This document shows positions 1 to 11,639 of a stretch of DNA of 64,000 bases, piece after piece. The notes below the pieces were generated by a model. The model searched no databases and was not told where the DNA came from. It saw only the letters and a program-made list of their open reading frames with translations. The first letter of the stretch is position 1, and every line of letters begins with the position of its first letter. The stretch comes from Arctopsyche grandis (Eukaryota; Arthropoda; Insecta; Trichoptera; Hydropsychidae): the NCBI RefSeq assembly GCF_051622035.1, contig NC_135362.1:13829501-13893500 (forward strand). Direction: 5' to 3'. Both the position numbers and the translations under genes were made by a program.

Positions 1-635
1 GCCGCACCCTTCCACCGACCAAACCACCCACCGACCCTTCGTCTTATATCTCAGGGTGGGGATGCGCGTGTGCGTGCTCCGACGAAACGAATTTGTAACA
101 GAAAACTCGATTGTAGTCAATTTTTCGATTTGAATAAAAGGCTGCCATCAAATTGTCGTTGGCCGCGAACGCGCGCGCGCTCCTCAGGAAAAATGCCTGC
201 ATTTTCCTCGGGATTGTGCTGGAGCGCTCCCCCGGAAAATGCGAATAGTTTTCCGCGAAACCGATTCGATTCAAATAAAAAAAAATATACGACTTTTGCT
301 AGACGAGAGAGAGGTGCACACACCCACATATACACGCACGAATACACGTATCGATCAAATAAAAGTTTGCCAAAAAAGTACACCTATGAAAGTGTTGTAA
401 AAATTTGATCGAGTAGTTTCATATAAGTAGCTAAAACATTTTGGTAACAACTTGAGAGTTTTATAACATTCTAAGTTTTGCAAGTCTAAGATTAGTTGTA
501 GGAACTGTTAATTCATTATTGGTTTCAATCTAATTTGTATTTGGATTGTGTAATTTTTGAATAAAATACATCGTATGTATATACATACATATATACATAC
601 GTATGTAGATGCAAAATTCTAGATTCACATATCCA
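1..635. other. No gene seen; microsatellite near 570-607
   Basis: AT-rich DNA with a GC-richer start. A short AGGAAAAATGC/GCATTTTCCT hairpin lies near 186-208 and an ATACATACATATATAC-type microsatellite near 570-607. Short open frames here show no recognisable domain and overlap on both strands. Confidence 0.4.
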
Positions 636-754
636 AAGGGTCGACCTGGAGTCACATATCCAAGGTGTGGTCAGCAGCACTGAGACAGGGATTGACCCCG
701 TGACCACTCATTTGAAAGCACGTTACACATTAACCACTGATCTATGCTGCTGGT
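636..754 (-). repeat. tRNA-derived SINE, family 1, 5' part only
   Basis: Read on the minus strand it has the head CAGCAGCATAGATCAGTGG, a B-box-like GGTCAATCCC segment, the CTG(A)CCACACCTTGGA junction and the CTCCAGGTCGA start of the body. It matches the better-preserved copy at 36181-36519 and is truncated after the body start. Confidence 0.6.
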
Positions 755-841
755 ACACGTACATATTATTAAAGTTCAAAATCATTTGTTACAAAGAATG
801 TGAATCTGAATGTGAATGTGAATTTCGAGAAAACAATAAAC

Positions 842-1069
842 TTATGAGCCATTATAATTGATAGTAGTATGTCCACTTTTCTTCATTTTGAAAAATATCT
901 TCCAAAACATTAAATATAATGTTTTGCGTTTAACAATGTTTAAAATACTGGTGGCCATTATGCATTTCCGAGATTCTGAACATATCGAATTAAAAGAGTG
1001 ATAATAATTTGTGAGTTTAAGTAAAACAAAAATTGGACATCCGCACATTAAAATATAATGGCTCATATG
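842..1069. mobile_element. MITE A copy 1 (CATATGAG termini)
   Basis: Terminal inverted repeats of about 15-20 bp, TATGAGCCATTATA at the left and its complement at 1051-1069, enclose about 190 bp. The interior matches copies at 30152-30412 and 47436-47701 (AAAATATC...TATAATGTTTTGCGTTTAACAA...CATATCGAATTAAAA). It has no coding capacity, so it is a non-autonomous DNA element. Confidence 0.65.
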
Positions 1070-3917
1070 TGTGTTGCCGGATTTTAAGATAATATTTAAA
1101 AAAAATTAACAAAAATTGTATTAAAATTAAAATTTAATATTTGCCATGACTTTAAATTTAAAGAAACGTTTGACAGGTAGCTATTTAAAATTCTTGTTTG
1201 AATAAATAAGGAAATGTTGTATTGACAGGCTCTGCGCTGCCACTCCCGTTCCAACTTAAGGGGTAGGATATGTCAAATGCCTCAACGGTTCTTTTATATC
1301 GAGTGTTCACATGTACGCTTCTCAAACTGTGAGCTATCTCAAAAATTGATCTTTAAACTAAAATATCAAAAAATAAAACAAAAAAACAAATCTGTAAACC
1401 TACATATGTATGTTACAGATAGTACGTGTGTGTGGGTATATGAAGGGTTCCGATGGGACAAATATTTTGTACCTGTGGTAATAACCCTCTGAGGAATGAT
1501 TTCCCGGTCGTTTCCACCCCGGAGAGCCTTAACGACCCAACTCTCTTACGAGGGCCATTCTCAATGAAAAACTCTTTTACGTCGATGTCCCACCCCTTCC
1601 AATAAGAGAAATTCACTGTCCGTTATTATTATTTGGGGGGAGAGAGGACGTATCCTCCTGTTTGTCGAGGATTGGGAGATAAAAAATAAATAAACAGCTC
1701 GAGTGTGGGCGGACAGCCCTCTTCGAAATTAGGGGAATTATTGCTTCCGGTTGGCCTTGTTAATAAGTGAGGTACGTTTTAATTCACCTGAGCAATGACG
1801 AGTTTTATACGCACTGGAAAATTTTTAACGAACCGCCAAGAGCTATTTTGGAATTATGAAATCCTCTTTAATTAATTATGTAATTCTCTCCGAATTCGAC
1901 AGTTCATCGTAAAAAGTAATTTTTCACATTCGAAGACGCTTTTCGTGGAAAAGCGGCGAATATTGTCCAAATTTTGTCAACACTGTGTGTTGTGTTTGTA
2001 ATGTACCAGCTTCCATAATGTATGTACAGACGCTTATGCATGTATAGGAAAACATATACATATGTACATATGTACATACGTAGATATATTGTATATGTAT
2101 GTATGTAGCAGTTGGAGAGCAGTTTCGCCGTCTTTTTATACGGAAAGGATCCACTAAGCATTTTGTAAATCCTCCTTTTGTAGAGGGAAGGAAGGATTTG
2201 GAGGGATGCTGACAAGAATTTAATATTGCATCGATGTGACCGTGTGTGGATAACAACTTACACATAATAATACACATATTTAATACGTGCTCCATACGCG
2301 AGCGAAAGCTCTATTTACGTTACATATTAAATTTCAAGGATACACTACGTCGCGTTTTTCGCACAAGACGAGAAGATTTGTCTCTAAATATTGCTTGAAA
2401 ATAACATGATAATATTTATGTATGACCTTGTTGATTCTATTACATATGTACCTCTTAAATAAATATTATAAAATAAAATTGCTGATTATGCCCAATTTTG
2501 CTTTATTCACATTTCTATCTCGATTATTCTACGATCTCAACGTTTAAACCAAGGACACTATCATTAAATATAATATATTGAATTTGATAAAAGTTTCTAG
2601 GTGGATTACAATCTAAAATCTCTTAGTAAAGGTCATAGAAAAAGTATGTGAAGAAAATATTAACTAAAAGTTATAAAAGGATCCATATCATTTTGTGACG
2701 TATGCATGTATGTACAATTGATTTTTATCATTGCTGATATAATATATGGTTTAAAAAGTTTTTTAGTGATTATGCTGCCCCATCACACTGCAAAACAGAG
2801 GTGATGGGGCAGAAAGGAAGGAGGACATACTTTTTAATGAAATGAGACAAATACTTATTGTGAAGTATCAATAAAACCATTGAAATACAGATTCAATTCA
2901 GTTGAGAATTTTTTGTCAGTAAGACTTATTTTGAATCACGTTTTAATAATGGATAATTATTTTTTAATAATTTAAAATGGGGAAATTAACTTGACTAGAA
3001 TTATTGATTTCAATTCAATATATTTTTTCATTATAATTTATAATTTAAGGGGTATATTATATTTATGTAGTTACTCAAAATTTTAAACTTAATACATATA
3101 AATGAACCCCTGTTTTCAAAGTAAATATTATTTGATAAATTTTCATAAAAAACCACATCGTTTGTCGAGGCGCGCTTTCCCGCCCATCACGAATCCTCAT
3201 AGCGTTTTCTCCGAATCTTACAATATGAAGTGATACAAAATTGAGACCGGAGACTTCTCCGCCATTATCGTCAACCCTCTAGAGGGCTCATGTGTGATTT
3301 ATGACCGCTGAAATAAATCGTCGCGGAATATTTCCACCCGATGAAGTGAGGAAATAGTTTCGACCGGGTGGATCAGCCCTCACACTCGTATCCATAGACG
3401 CACACACATATTAACATACGTAGGTAGGGTATACACCGGTTGATTTGCATACTTGATCCAACCGAGGGTCGGCGACCTTCGACTATGAATGGTAACAATC
3501 AGGGTGAGGGCTGTACCCTCGAGCCGTTGTCGTTTCGCGCGAGGACGCGAACGCGCGCACGCCAAGGGTTAAGTCCGCAATAATGGAAAAATACGTCAAG
3601 CGAATGTCTCGCATATTTTTTTGTCAAGGTACGAAATACAGCGAAATGTATAAAAAAGGAAGAAAATAAAATAAACGCGTTGCACATACGCACGAAAGAG
3701 GTGAATATTTGATCCTCGAAGCGTAAGGGTAAAAGTCAAAAGACGCGCGCTCCATTTCGTTTATTCAAAACGGTTCGAGTCAGACGACTAGTGTTCGCTT
3801 CTTTTATGAAGATAATAAAAATATTATTACAGGTGAAAAATTCAATAAGATCTTGAATATATAAAGTTCTAAAGCTATTCGCAGTCAAACAAACGTATAG
3901 AATGAAAAAAATTGTCA
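1070..3917. other. Intergenic; no gene or recognisable element
   Basis: Mostly AT-rich. Slightly GC-richer patches at 1490-1600 and 3160-3560 have no convincing frame. A CATATGTA-type microsatellite lies at about 2050-2110. The open frames near 1904-2295 run through that microsatellite and are not credible. Confidence 0.35.
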
Positions 3918-3931
3918 ATATATATATATAC

Positions 3932-4010
<79 letters not shown>
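3918..4010. repeat. (TA)n microsatellite
   Basis: About 90 bases of nearly pure TA dinucleotide with a few CATATG interruptions. Open frames that read as Ile-Tyr repeats through it are artefacts. Confidence 0.95.
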
Positions 4011-4011
<1 letters not shown>

Positions 4012-7000
4012 AATATCACGGATACATATGTATGTAGTTGAAAAATCTGAAGTATTCCAATAACGCAAATATTACATTTTTGATAAAAATTCCTTTTTGA
4101 TAATATCATCAATTTCTAAATCCTATCCTGAATTCCAAAAACGAAAATCACTGTTCAAACTATAAGATAATCAATTGCACTTACCCGGATATAACCAATA
4201 ACCCACCTTTATAATAGTATCAAGGAGTGTCTTGATATATTTTCAAGCAATACATATGTATGTTTACTTTTAGGGCAAAAGTGAGGAATCCTCACCCCAG
4301 TAGGAATTTCAAATCCGAATATTCTAATACTTTTTATACGAACTTATTTTTTTTATTTTCAATCTACAGCACACTTAGTTCTATTCAATGTACCAGATTA
4401 CGTTTCTCTTCAAATTTCAATAATATCTTATTCTTGACCTCTCTAAAACTTTATCTAAATAATTTAATGCTACTATTTGATATTTGAATATTTGATGTGG
4501 AGACAAATTTGTATTATTAATATTTTATGTTTATTATATTTACTGTATTATTTTTTTTACATAACCATGCGATGCATACTCCAGTGAAATTAAAAAAATA
4601 TTATCTCGTTATTATCTATTTTTTCTAGCTCTATTTTTTTATGTATGTACATATGTATGCCTTATGAAATTAAATAATAAAAACTACAGCTGATGTCCAA
4701 TATTACATGGAACTGAAACTCTGATAGTTCATAAACAAGATAATTCCCTTTTTTAAATTGTTACATGACTATTAAAATTTTACACGTGATTTAATGAATA
4801 AGTAATTTCAGTTATTCAAAAAAATATTATGAAAGTTGTAATGTTCGTCATCTCTGTATAGTGTTGTATCGATTTGTATTTATTAAGAATGTATACAAAT
4901 GAGAAAGAACTATACGCCACATTGAAATATTTTATAATATAAAAATCTTCGTTTTCTGTAATTTTATTTTATTTTTTGTAAATAATTGGCACGAGACTGC
5001 TCTTATTTATTTTTTATGCTTTTTCACAAACAATCATATAAGGTCTGATTCTATAAAGTGAAATATTTGACTATGTCACAGTAAAAAAAAATATATATAC
5101 ACATAAAAGAACTAAAAAGTACACGTGGATGTTTTTTCACGTTTCCTTTGAACACAAAAGGGTACAAAATTCTCCTGGAACCGGGGGTATGCATCATTAC
5201 GGTGCGACATGCTTCTTAAGGTCGCGGACGAGTACGAATTTTATTTTTATAATATAGTAGTCTTTTCTATAGTGATCATCTCCACGTGTACATTCATGTA
5301 TATGCGTATATAATAAATATATAAACTAGTAAATAGGTGGATCGGCGAGAGACTCGACTACTTTTTACTATATATTTATGTGCGCGGATTCAAATATACC
5401 CTTTACTCTCTTCTTCGTACCTTAAGTAAAATGGGGAATTTCATTTTGTATCCCTTTCTGTGTATTTCTCAGAGGCGGTGTGTGTGCAGTCCAAGTTTGT
5501 GCAAAAAGGGATAAACCTCAGAATGGAGTTCACTCACTTGAAAGGCACATTACGTACAAATATGCGTAAAATATAAAATTTATTATATGAAAATTTTTCT
5601 TGATCAAATAAATATTAAAAATATGCATAAGAAGTTGCTTCAAATGTTTGCTGTATTACTTCGTTCAATTACTTTCACTAAAAATGATGATATCATCGAA
5701 CATTCAGGTCAATAGTATGTATTTAAAAAATACGATAAAAAACGATTGCCTTATTATTGTTGAGATAATTTATGAAATCAATAATATATGTAGATATTAG
5801 TTATGTATGTATATTAAAAAAATTAAAAAAATATCGAGAATAAATGGTAGAGTAGATTTGGCGAATGGTTTTCTGTATTGTACATTTTGAACAGCGTATA
5901 CGTAGTGTAGAAGATTATAGAACGAAGTATAGGGAACAAATTTTCTTTACGGCTAAGTCTCCTTTGAGGATAATAGATTTTCTATCATGTCTGCTCGGAG
6001 GGAGTGGTTGCCTGTGCAAAGGCAAGGATAGATGTGCACATATGCATATATGTACATACGTATACGTGTATTCAATATATGTACCTATACATATATAAAC
6101 TTACAATTTCGCTGCAGGTAGAATATCTCTAAAAATACCCTTTTTTAGACCGGATAATAGCGTAATGTAAGTACAACGTGGTCAGAGGAATGATGTACCA
6201 GCGTTTGGAGGTATTATCAAATGGAAATGGGTGAAATTCGCCAAAGGAAAAATCGTACCCTATTAGCGAAAGTCAGAAGGGGTGGAGTTGAGAGCATACC
6301 TATGTATATAGGTTTATCCGAGTATATTTTCTAACCGCCAAGTGTTTAGATCGGAATTAGGCAATTTAGATACTCGTTTTTGGTTACCTTTATCGGCAAA
6401 CGGTTAAGCCCCCTAGATAAGGGTTAGAACTTCGTAGATATTATGAAATTTTACACAAATATACATAAGATAGGTTAATATGATATATTTTTTTACAAAT
6501 CACTCACATTTTGACAAATATTTTTATGTGGGATTTGATGATATTTTATGAAACGATTTTAGTGAATTCGTAATTATGTAATTCCTTGTATTGTTAAAAA
6601 GTATTTATAGGATCACTTTGAACTGCCGGCTTTGAGTTTGTCGATCGTAATATCCATTAAAAGAAAAAGTGCTCGAAACGTATGATTAATATTTCAGTTG
6701 TACGCTTTTTTCCTTTTCATCCTTGGGGTTTAGATAATTTTCCTATACACACGCACACCCACCGAGCGGCGGATGACAAATTTCGCGTCGGCCCACATAA
6801 AAATCGTATTTTTTCCTATTTCCCTCGGTTATCCTCATCTCGGATATATTATATGATGTGACTGTGTGTCGCTTTTATTCGTATTATTTTTTCTTTGCCG
6901 CCCTCAGCGAGAGAGCGCGGATTGTAAGTATTCGTTTTGTGTTGTCGAGCGAGAGCCAGGCAGCGGGGAAGGATCGGAAAAGGGGAGGAGGGGACGAAAG

Positions 7001-7852
7001 CGAAGGGTTGTAGGGGGAGACAAGGAGGTATAAGGAGTGTGCGGATAAATCGATATCGCACGTAATATTCGGGAACCGGGAAAAACCGGGCATTTTCCGC
7101 GATAGATCCGGGAATTTCGCGTATTACTCTGGGAACGAACGCGACCGACGCACGAAATATAATGTAATGCAGCGCGTGTACGTGTTACGTACATACGTAT
7201 AATATTATACGTAGGTACACGCGTAGATATATAGACGCTTTCTGATCCGCCACATTTGTACGTATTCAATCTTCTTGGCGTTTCGTTTTGGGACGACATT
7301 CGTTACGGTGGGCGGGGACGGTGCCTCTCTCCTGGGCTGGAGACACGGAGGGTCGCCTCCCGCCCACTTACATTATATATGAAAAACGGGAACGGTCCCT
7401 CACACATCCCTCCCGCATCCTCTTCCCCATCTTTGCTTCCCCCTCCCCTTGCCTCCCACACACATGGGAGAATAAGGCAGTTGAGATATTGTATATTATA
7501 CGTATTGTATCTACTTCATATACATATGTACATTTTGTATTGAATATACATACATATGTACCTATGTATGTACATATATTATTATGAAGATTATTTTTTT
7601 AACCCTTAAATTCGAAGATGAAATTTACTAGATTTCATCAGCCGAACGCTATATACAATTTAATATAATACATTCTATATGATGCATCATATTTTGTATA
7701 CGATAAGAAGTATCAGCCGCATATTGAATTTTTATCTAGATGGATTTTTTTTGCACCGGTAATTTTATTCAGGTATCAAAAAAAGAAAGATTTTGCAATT
7801 GTTGACAAATTTCCATTAAATTTATACATTTAAATCTATAAGATTTACTTAT
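4011..7852. other. Intergenic; GC-richer island at about 6900-7460
   Basis: AT-rich sequence without recognisable genes. The 6900-7460 stretch is GC-rich and has competing short open frames on both strands (6849-7299 minus, 7256-7587 plus) with low-complexity Pro/Ser/Arg content. A CpG-rich regulatory island is more likely than coding sequence. A CATATGTA microsatellite follows at 7510-7580. Confidence 0.35.
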
Positions 7853-7859
7853 TTAATAT

Positions 7860-8150
7860 AACGAGGATATTAACCGAATACGTGGGTGAGAACTATGAGA
7901 ATGGTAGTGGATATAGAAGATCAAAGTGGCAATGAGCGGGTCACGTGGCAAGAAGAATCGACGAAAGGTGGACAAAATAAGTGCTAGAATGGTACCCGAG
8001 ATAATGTAAAAGGATGAAGATGAGTAGATGAAATTAGGAAAATTTTTCGGGTGAGATGGATGAAAGTTGCGCAAAACAAAGACGAATTGAAGCGTTTTGG
8101 AGAGTCCTTAACCAAGCAGTGGATGGTGAGTGGGTTTAAATGATGATTAT
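7860..8150 (+). mobile_element. Non-LTR retrotransposon 3' end remnant (LINE tail copy 1)
   Basis: Shows the shared order of this window's LINE tail: AATGAGCGGGTCACGTGGCAAGAAGAATCG, then CTAGAATGGTACCCGA, GATGGATGAAAGTTGCGCAAAAC, and TTGGAGAGTCC...GCAGTGGATGGTGAG, then TGATGATTATG. The encoded fragments match the C-terminus of an endonuclease/reverse transcriptase ORF (EWYP, W...A..RDE, GE...QQWM), broken by frameshifts and stops. Strongly 5'-truncated. Confidence 0.7.
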
Positions 8151-8222
8151 GTCTATATAATTGAATAGTGGAAAAATAGAGAAAACATATGTAGATATAA
8201 AAATTAGCATAGAAAATAGTAA

Positions 8223-8227
<5 letters not shown>

Positions 8228-8290
<63 letters not shown>
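8228..8290. repeat. (TA)n microsatellite
   Basis: About 60 bases of pure TA repeat, starting roughly 80 bases downstream of a LINE 3' tail. Confidence 0.95.
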
Positions 8291-8598
8291 TAGTGTTTTA
8301 GGTCATTCACATTCGAATACAATTCAACTAGTAAATAATATCTCTAAAAGCGCAAATACACTTTCAATAATGTGCGCCAGTTGTAATATAACAGTTGAGT
8401 TTTGACGGCTGTGATGTTCTTACGAATGCTTTAGAATTAAATATTATTAAGGTATTACGAATTATGGTAATGAGTATTGTATTACGACAACTTTAAGAAT
8501 GTGCTCAAAACAAAAATGCGACTTTCCAACTCAATTTACTAGTCAAGTGACGTTTTCAAAAAAATCTAACCTCTCCATCTTACCCGGTAACAACTTAT

Positions 8599-8735
8599 AG
8601 TTGAACTGTATTTTTAGTTGTAATATATTTTGACCAGTCGGAATATAATTTGTCACATGAATCAACTTACGTGGGTTAGACGGAATACATTCCAACTAGT
8701 TAAAATATATTACAACCAAAAATACACTTCAACTG
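8599..8735. repeat. Inverted repeat / small fold-back element
   Basis: Arms of about 46 bp (8599-8644 and 8688-8735) are near-perfect reverse complements: AGTTGAACTGTATTTTTAGT against the complement of the right arm, separated by about 43 bp. The structure suggests a MITE or a palindromic relic; no coding content. Confidence 0.6.
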
Positions 8736-9049
8736 TAGCATACACATTAAATACGTCAAATATTGACTATCTATATAATTGTGAATTTTTTGAAAAAATA
8801 ATCGATATTCACGACAAGAAATAGTGTTGGAATTAAATGCAATTAGATGAAAAAAAAGTTTCTTTTAAATAAACACATTATCTATACCCAAAGAAGATCA
8901 TTTACAACTACATATATATGTACATATGTATGTGTTTTGCCAGTAATAATGACGTTTGGATGTGAAAGCTTGAGCGTTGAATACATATGTATGTACATAT
9001 TATAATGTGTGTGTTAGATTGAGTGCACTCACCGTGGTATGCTTGGTAT

Positions 9050-9835
9050 AATGAATATACCTATAGACAAAGCGACAAACAAATGGGTGAGAAGTATGCA
9101 AGCGAAACTGAAATTGAAATATATGGGACATGACTTGAATTCTGCATACTATATACATATGTACATACATACATAGACGGTCGAGAGATATTCAAATTGG
9201 GCCCAAGAGAATTTAGACAGAAACAAGAACAGCCACGAGTGCATTGGGCTTACGAGGTAGAAAATGTGTGCAATTTACATAAATGGATAAGTGCAGTCCA
9301 GAATTGGATATATTGTTTTTTCCCTACATCAATTCACGTCTAACATCAAGAGAATCTTGACCGATTGATTAATTTCTTCTCCTATTCTATTTTATAACCT
9401 TTTTCCAATATTTCCAATATTTTTATACTTTAGTTTAGTTATGTAATGTACTATTTAATCATGTTATAGCTTTCATTCTTTTCCTTTTCATTTGTTTATT
9501 TTGTATTTACATTTTTCATTTGTTTTATATTTGTAAATTTCAATTTCTTCTTATATTCTATTTTATAACCTTTTTCCAATATTTTAATACTATAGTTTAA
9601 TTATGCAATGTTCTACATATTTTGTCATGTTATAGCCTTTATTCTTTTCTTTTTCATTTGTTTTCCTTATATTTATCTTATATTCATTTTTTTTATAATC
9701 TTTGTAAAAATCTGTTATTGGACTCGGATGTTACATATATTATATATTTACTATTTGTTTTTTATACATATCTATGTACATCCTGTTGTCTGTTGATTTT
9801 CAATAAATAAAAAATAAATAAATAAATAAAATATA
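9050..9835 (+). mobile_element. Second non-LTR retrotransposon remnant with 3' UTR and (TAAA)n tail
   Basis: 9050-9310 translates in broken frames to LINE C-terminal-like peptides (KATNKWVRSMQ, KLKYMGH, PRVHWAYEVENVCNLHKW). After that comes T-rich sequence carrying a 171-bp tandem duplication (units starting 9371 and 9542, both TTCTATTTTATAACCTTTTTCC). It ends in a CAATAAATAAAAAATAAATAAATAAA tail at 9802-9830. The order is what a 5'-truncated LINE insertion would give. The open frames at 9608-9810 lie in this 3' UTR and are not genes. Confidence 0.5.
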
Positions 9836-10064
9836 GAAAAAAAGGCCTTCATTCAACTGTAGATGATAAATATTTGACAATAATAATGATGACTTGTAAT
9901 ATATGTATGGATTTGAGTGCATAATGCGAAGGTGGGTGTTGAAACGAGCCGTTGATAAGATAGCCAAAGGTTATCAATAATTCTTCAATCGTCAATGACA
10001 ACGACCACTAACCCAACGAAACAAGTACAAGTACGAATCTATATTATATATACGTCACAATCCA

Positions 10065-10442
10065 ATGGCATACAATTCAGTACAGATGAAGAGGGAGTGC
10101 GATGGGAGTGCGCCCTCCTCTCGAACCGGTAATATTTATAAGGCACGCGGTAGGGTACGTGTGACGTCTCCGAAATGTTATTTCTTTTGCGCATCGGATC
10201 CAATTTTGGATTACATACATTTCAGAGGGAGCCGGCTGCCGAGTAGGTACATATCAATTATGCCGCAGATGGGAGACGACTACGACGTCGACCACCCACA
10301 GCTGATTCGACGTCTACACCAATCAATCAGAGAGGTGCACGAATTATATTTTTCACCTCGCGTTCACACGTGGGTATACAACAACGATGTATCGGCGATT
10401 CCTATATTAAAAATCCAAATTTCGCAAATTTGTTCCACTTGA
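10065..10442 (+). CDS. Orphan open frame, doubtful
   Basis: A 125-codon ATG frame. Its middle (after a CATTTCAG at 10221-10228) has an ordinary-looking composition, with a GDDYDVDHPQLIRRLHQSIR segment and no low-complexity run. I recognise no domain, and there is no convincing promoter, donor or homologue in the window. It could be an exon of an unseen gene or a chance frame in a GC-richer patch. The 5' half looks less coding-like than the 3' half. Confidence 0.15.
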   Translation: MAYNSVQMKRECDGSAPSSRTGNIYKARGRVRVTSPKCYFFCASDPILDYIHFRGSRLPSRYISIMPQMGDDYDVDHPQLIRRLHQSIREVHELYFSPRVHTWVYNNDVSAIPILKIQISQICST

Positions 10443-10485
10443 TCATGTGCGTATGTATGTATATATATGTATATAAATATTATAC

Positions 10486-10760
10486 ACTAGTGGTTTTACC
10501 CGGCTTCGCTCGATATTTGTAATATAAACCGCTTAAACATGGCTCATGTAATAGTAAACATTCATTTGTTTTTTATTAAATTTATTTGAATCGAAAAAAA
10601 TATAATAATATTCAACGAATCGATATCGTCGTCATAGAAAATTTGATTTGTTTTCGATGCTCCCACCCAAATCTTATATACTTACAAAGTCTCTTTCGAA
10701 ATTACATATATATTAGATATATTATAGCCGGAGTGAAATTTTGAATTTTCATCAATGGAC
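10486..10760 (+). repeat. Dispersed repeat E, copy 1 (CTAGTGGTTTTACCCGGCTTCGC)
   Basis: The first 60 bases (CTAGTGGTTTTACCCGG... through AACCGCTTAAACATGGCT) are almost identical to 53385-53455, and further similarity continues (CATTTGTTTTTTATTAAATTT, ACAAAGTCTCTTTCGAAATTA). It is a dispersed mobile-element fragment of unknown class. Confidence 0.6.
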
Positions 10761-10890
10761 CTAGTGGAAAACTTCGTCATATCAAGGAAACGTTAAATAA
10801 AAAAAAAGTATTGATTTAAATTAATGTCCCGTGCCTTCAACCAATCGATTTATCTTGAGAAAAATTTAGAAATAGCGTGAAAAAAGAAAA

Positions 10891-11414
10891 AGTTACCAAT
10901 ATTTATTAAGTTTGACCCACTGAATTCGAATATCATAATGATTTTTGTTGGTTGGTGATCGTTTACGAGATATGAGCGTTTAAAAAAATGCACGATTTTT
11001 ACACTTTTTTGGGTTTTGCGGTCTTTAACTCAAAAATTAGTATTGTTGTGCTCAAAGTGAGTATTGGAATCAATAGTCAGATGTTTTTTCTATTGATTGT
11101 GTTTTTATTGTTTTAAAAAACTTATAATTAATTGTCTAGCGAATTTTAAAAGTCAAAAATATATTGTTTTTACGGATTTTTTCTCTGTGCTATTTTGCGT
11201 TTATTTGCCCACTTTTTCATTTAACCACGTTTATAAGGATTGGTTTTCTATCTCAATATTTTTTGTTTTATCTTTGAGCACAACGATACTCACTTTGAGC
11301 ACAACAATACTAGATTTTGAGTTAAAGACCGCAAAAGCCAAAAATGATCACCAACCAACAAAAATCATTATCATATTCGAATTCAGTGTGTCAAACTTAG
11401 TGAAGATTGGTAAG
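10891..11414. repeat. Large fold-back element with ~130-175-bp arms
   Basis: Left arm 10891-11065 and right arm 11283-11414 are imperfect reverse complements. They share TTTGACCCACTGAATTCGAA, GATTTTTGTTGGTTGGTGATC and TTTGCGGTCTTTAACTCAAA, and the left arm carries about 45 extra bases. The loop is about 217 bp. The open frame at 11097-11429 spans loop and arm and is not credible. Confidence 0.75.
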
Positions 11415-11479
11415 TCTCCGCTCAGGTAATTTTTTTTGTTGCTCAGTGTAATTAATTTTTTTTGATTTTTAAATGGCTT

Positions 11480-11620
11480 TTATTGTTAATAAATTATGTT
11501 CACAATACATACACATCTGTGTATTATAAGTATTAGTTACTGATCTACTGATCATTTTATATTTTACAATTATATTTATAATTAATTAAATCAAACAATG
11601 ATAATGGTTTTTGAAATTGA
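11480..11620. repeat. Dispersed repeat F, copy 1
   Basis: AAATTATGTTCACAATACAT and TACTGATCTACTGATCATTT followed by TTTTACAATT recur at 29805-29960 inside intron 1 of gene 1. No class can be assigned. Confidence 0.5.
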
Positions 11621-11639
11621 AAAAAAGTTTTTGAAAAAC

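Noticed and set aside
3736..4112. Open frames of 110 and 65 codons on the minus strand
   Set aside because: They read Ile-Tyr repeats through the (TA)n tract.
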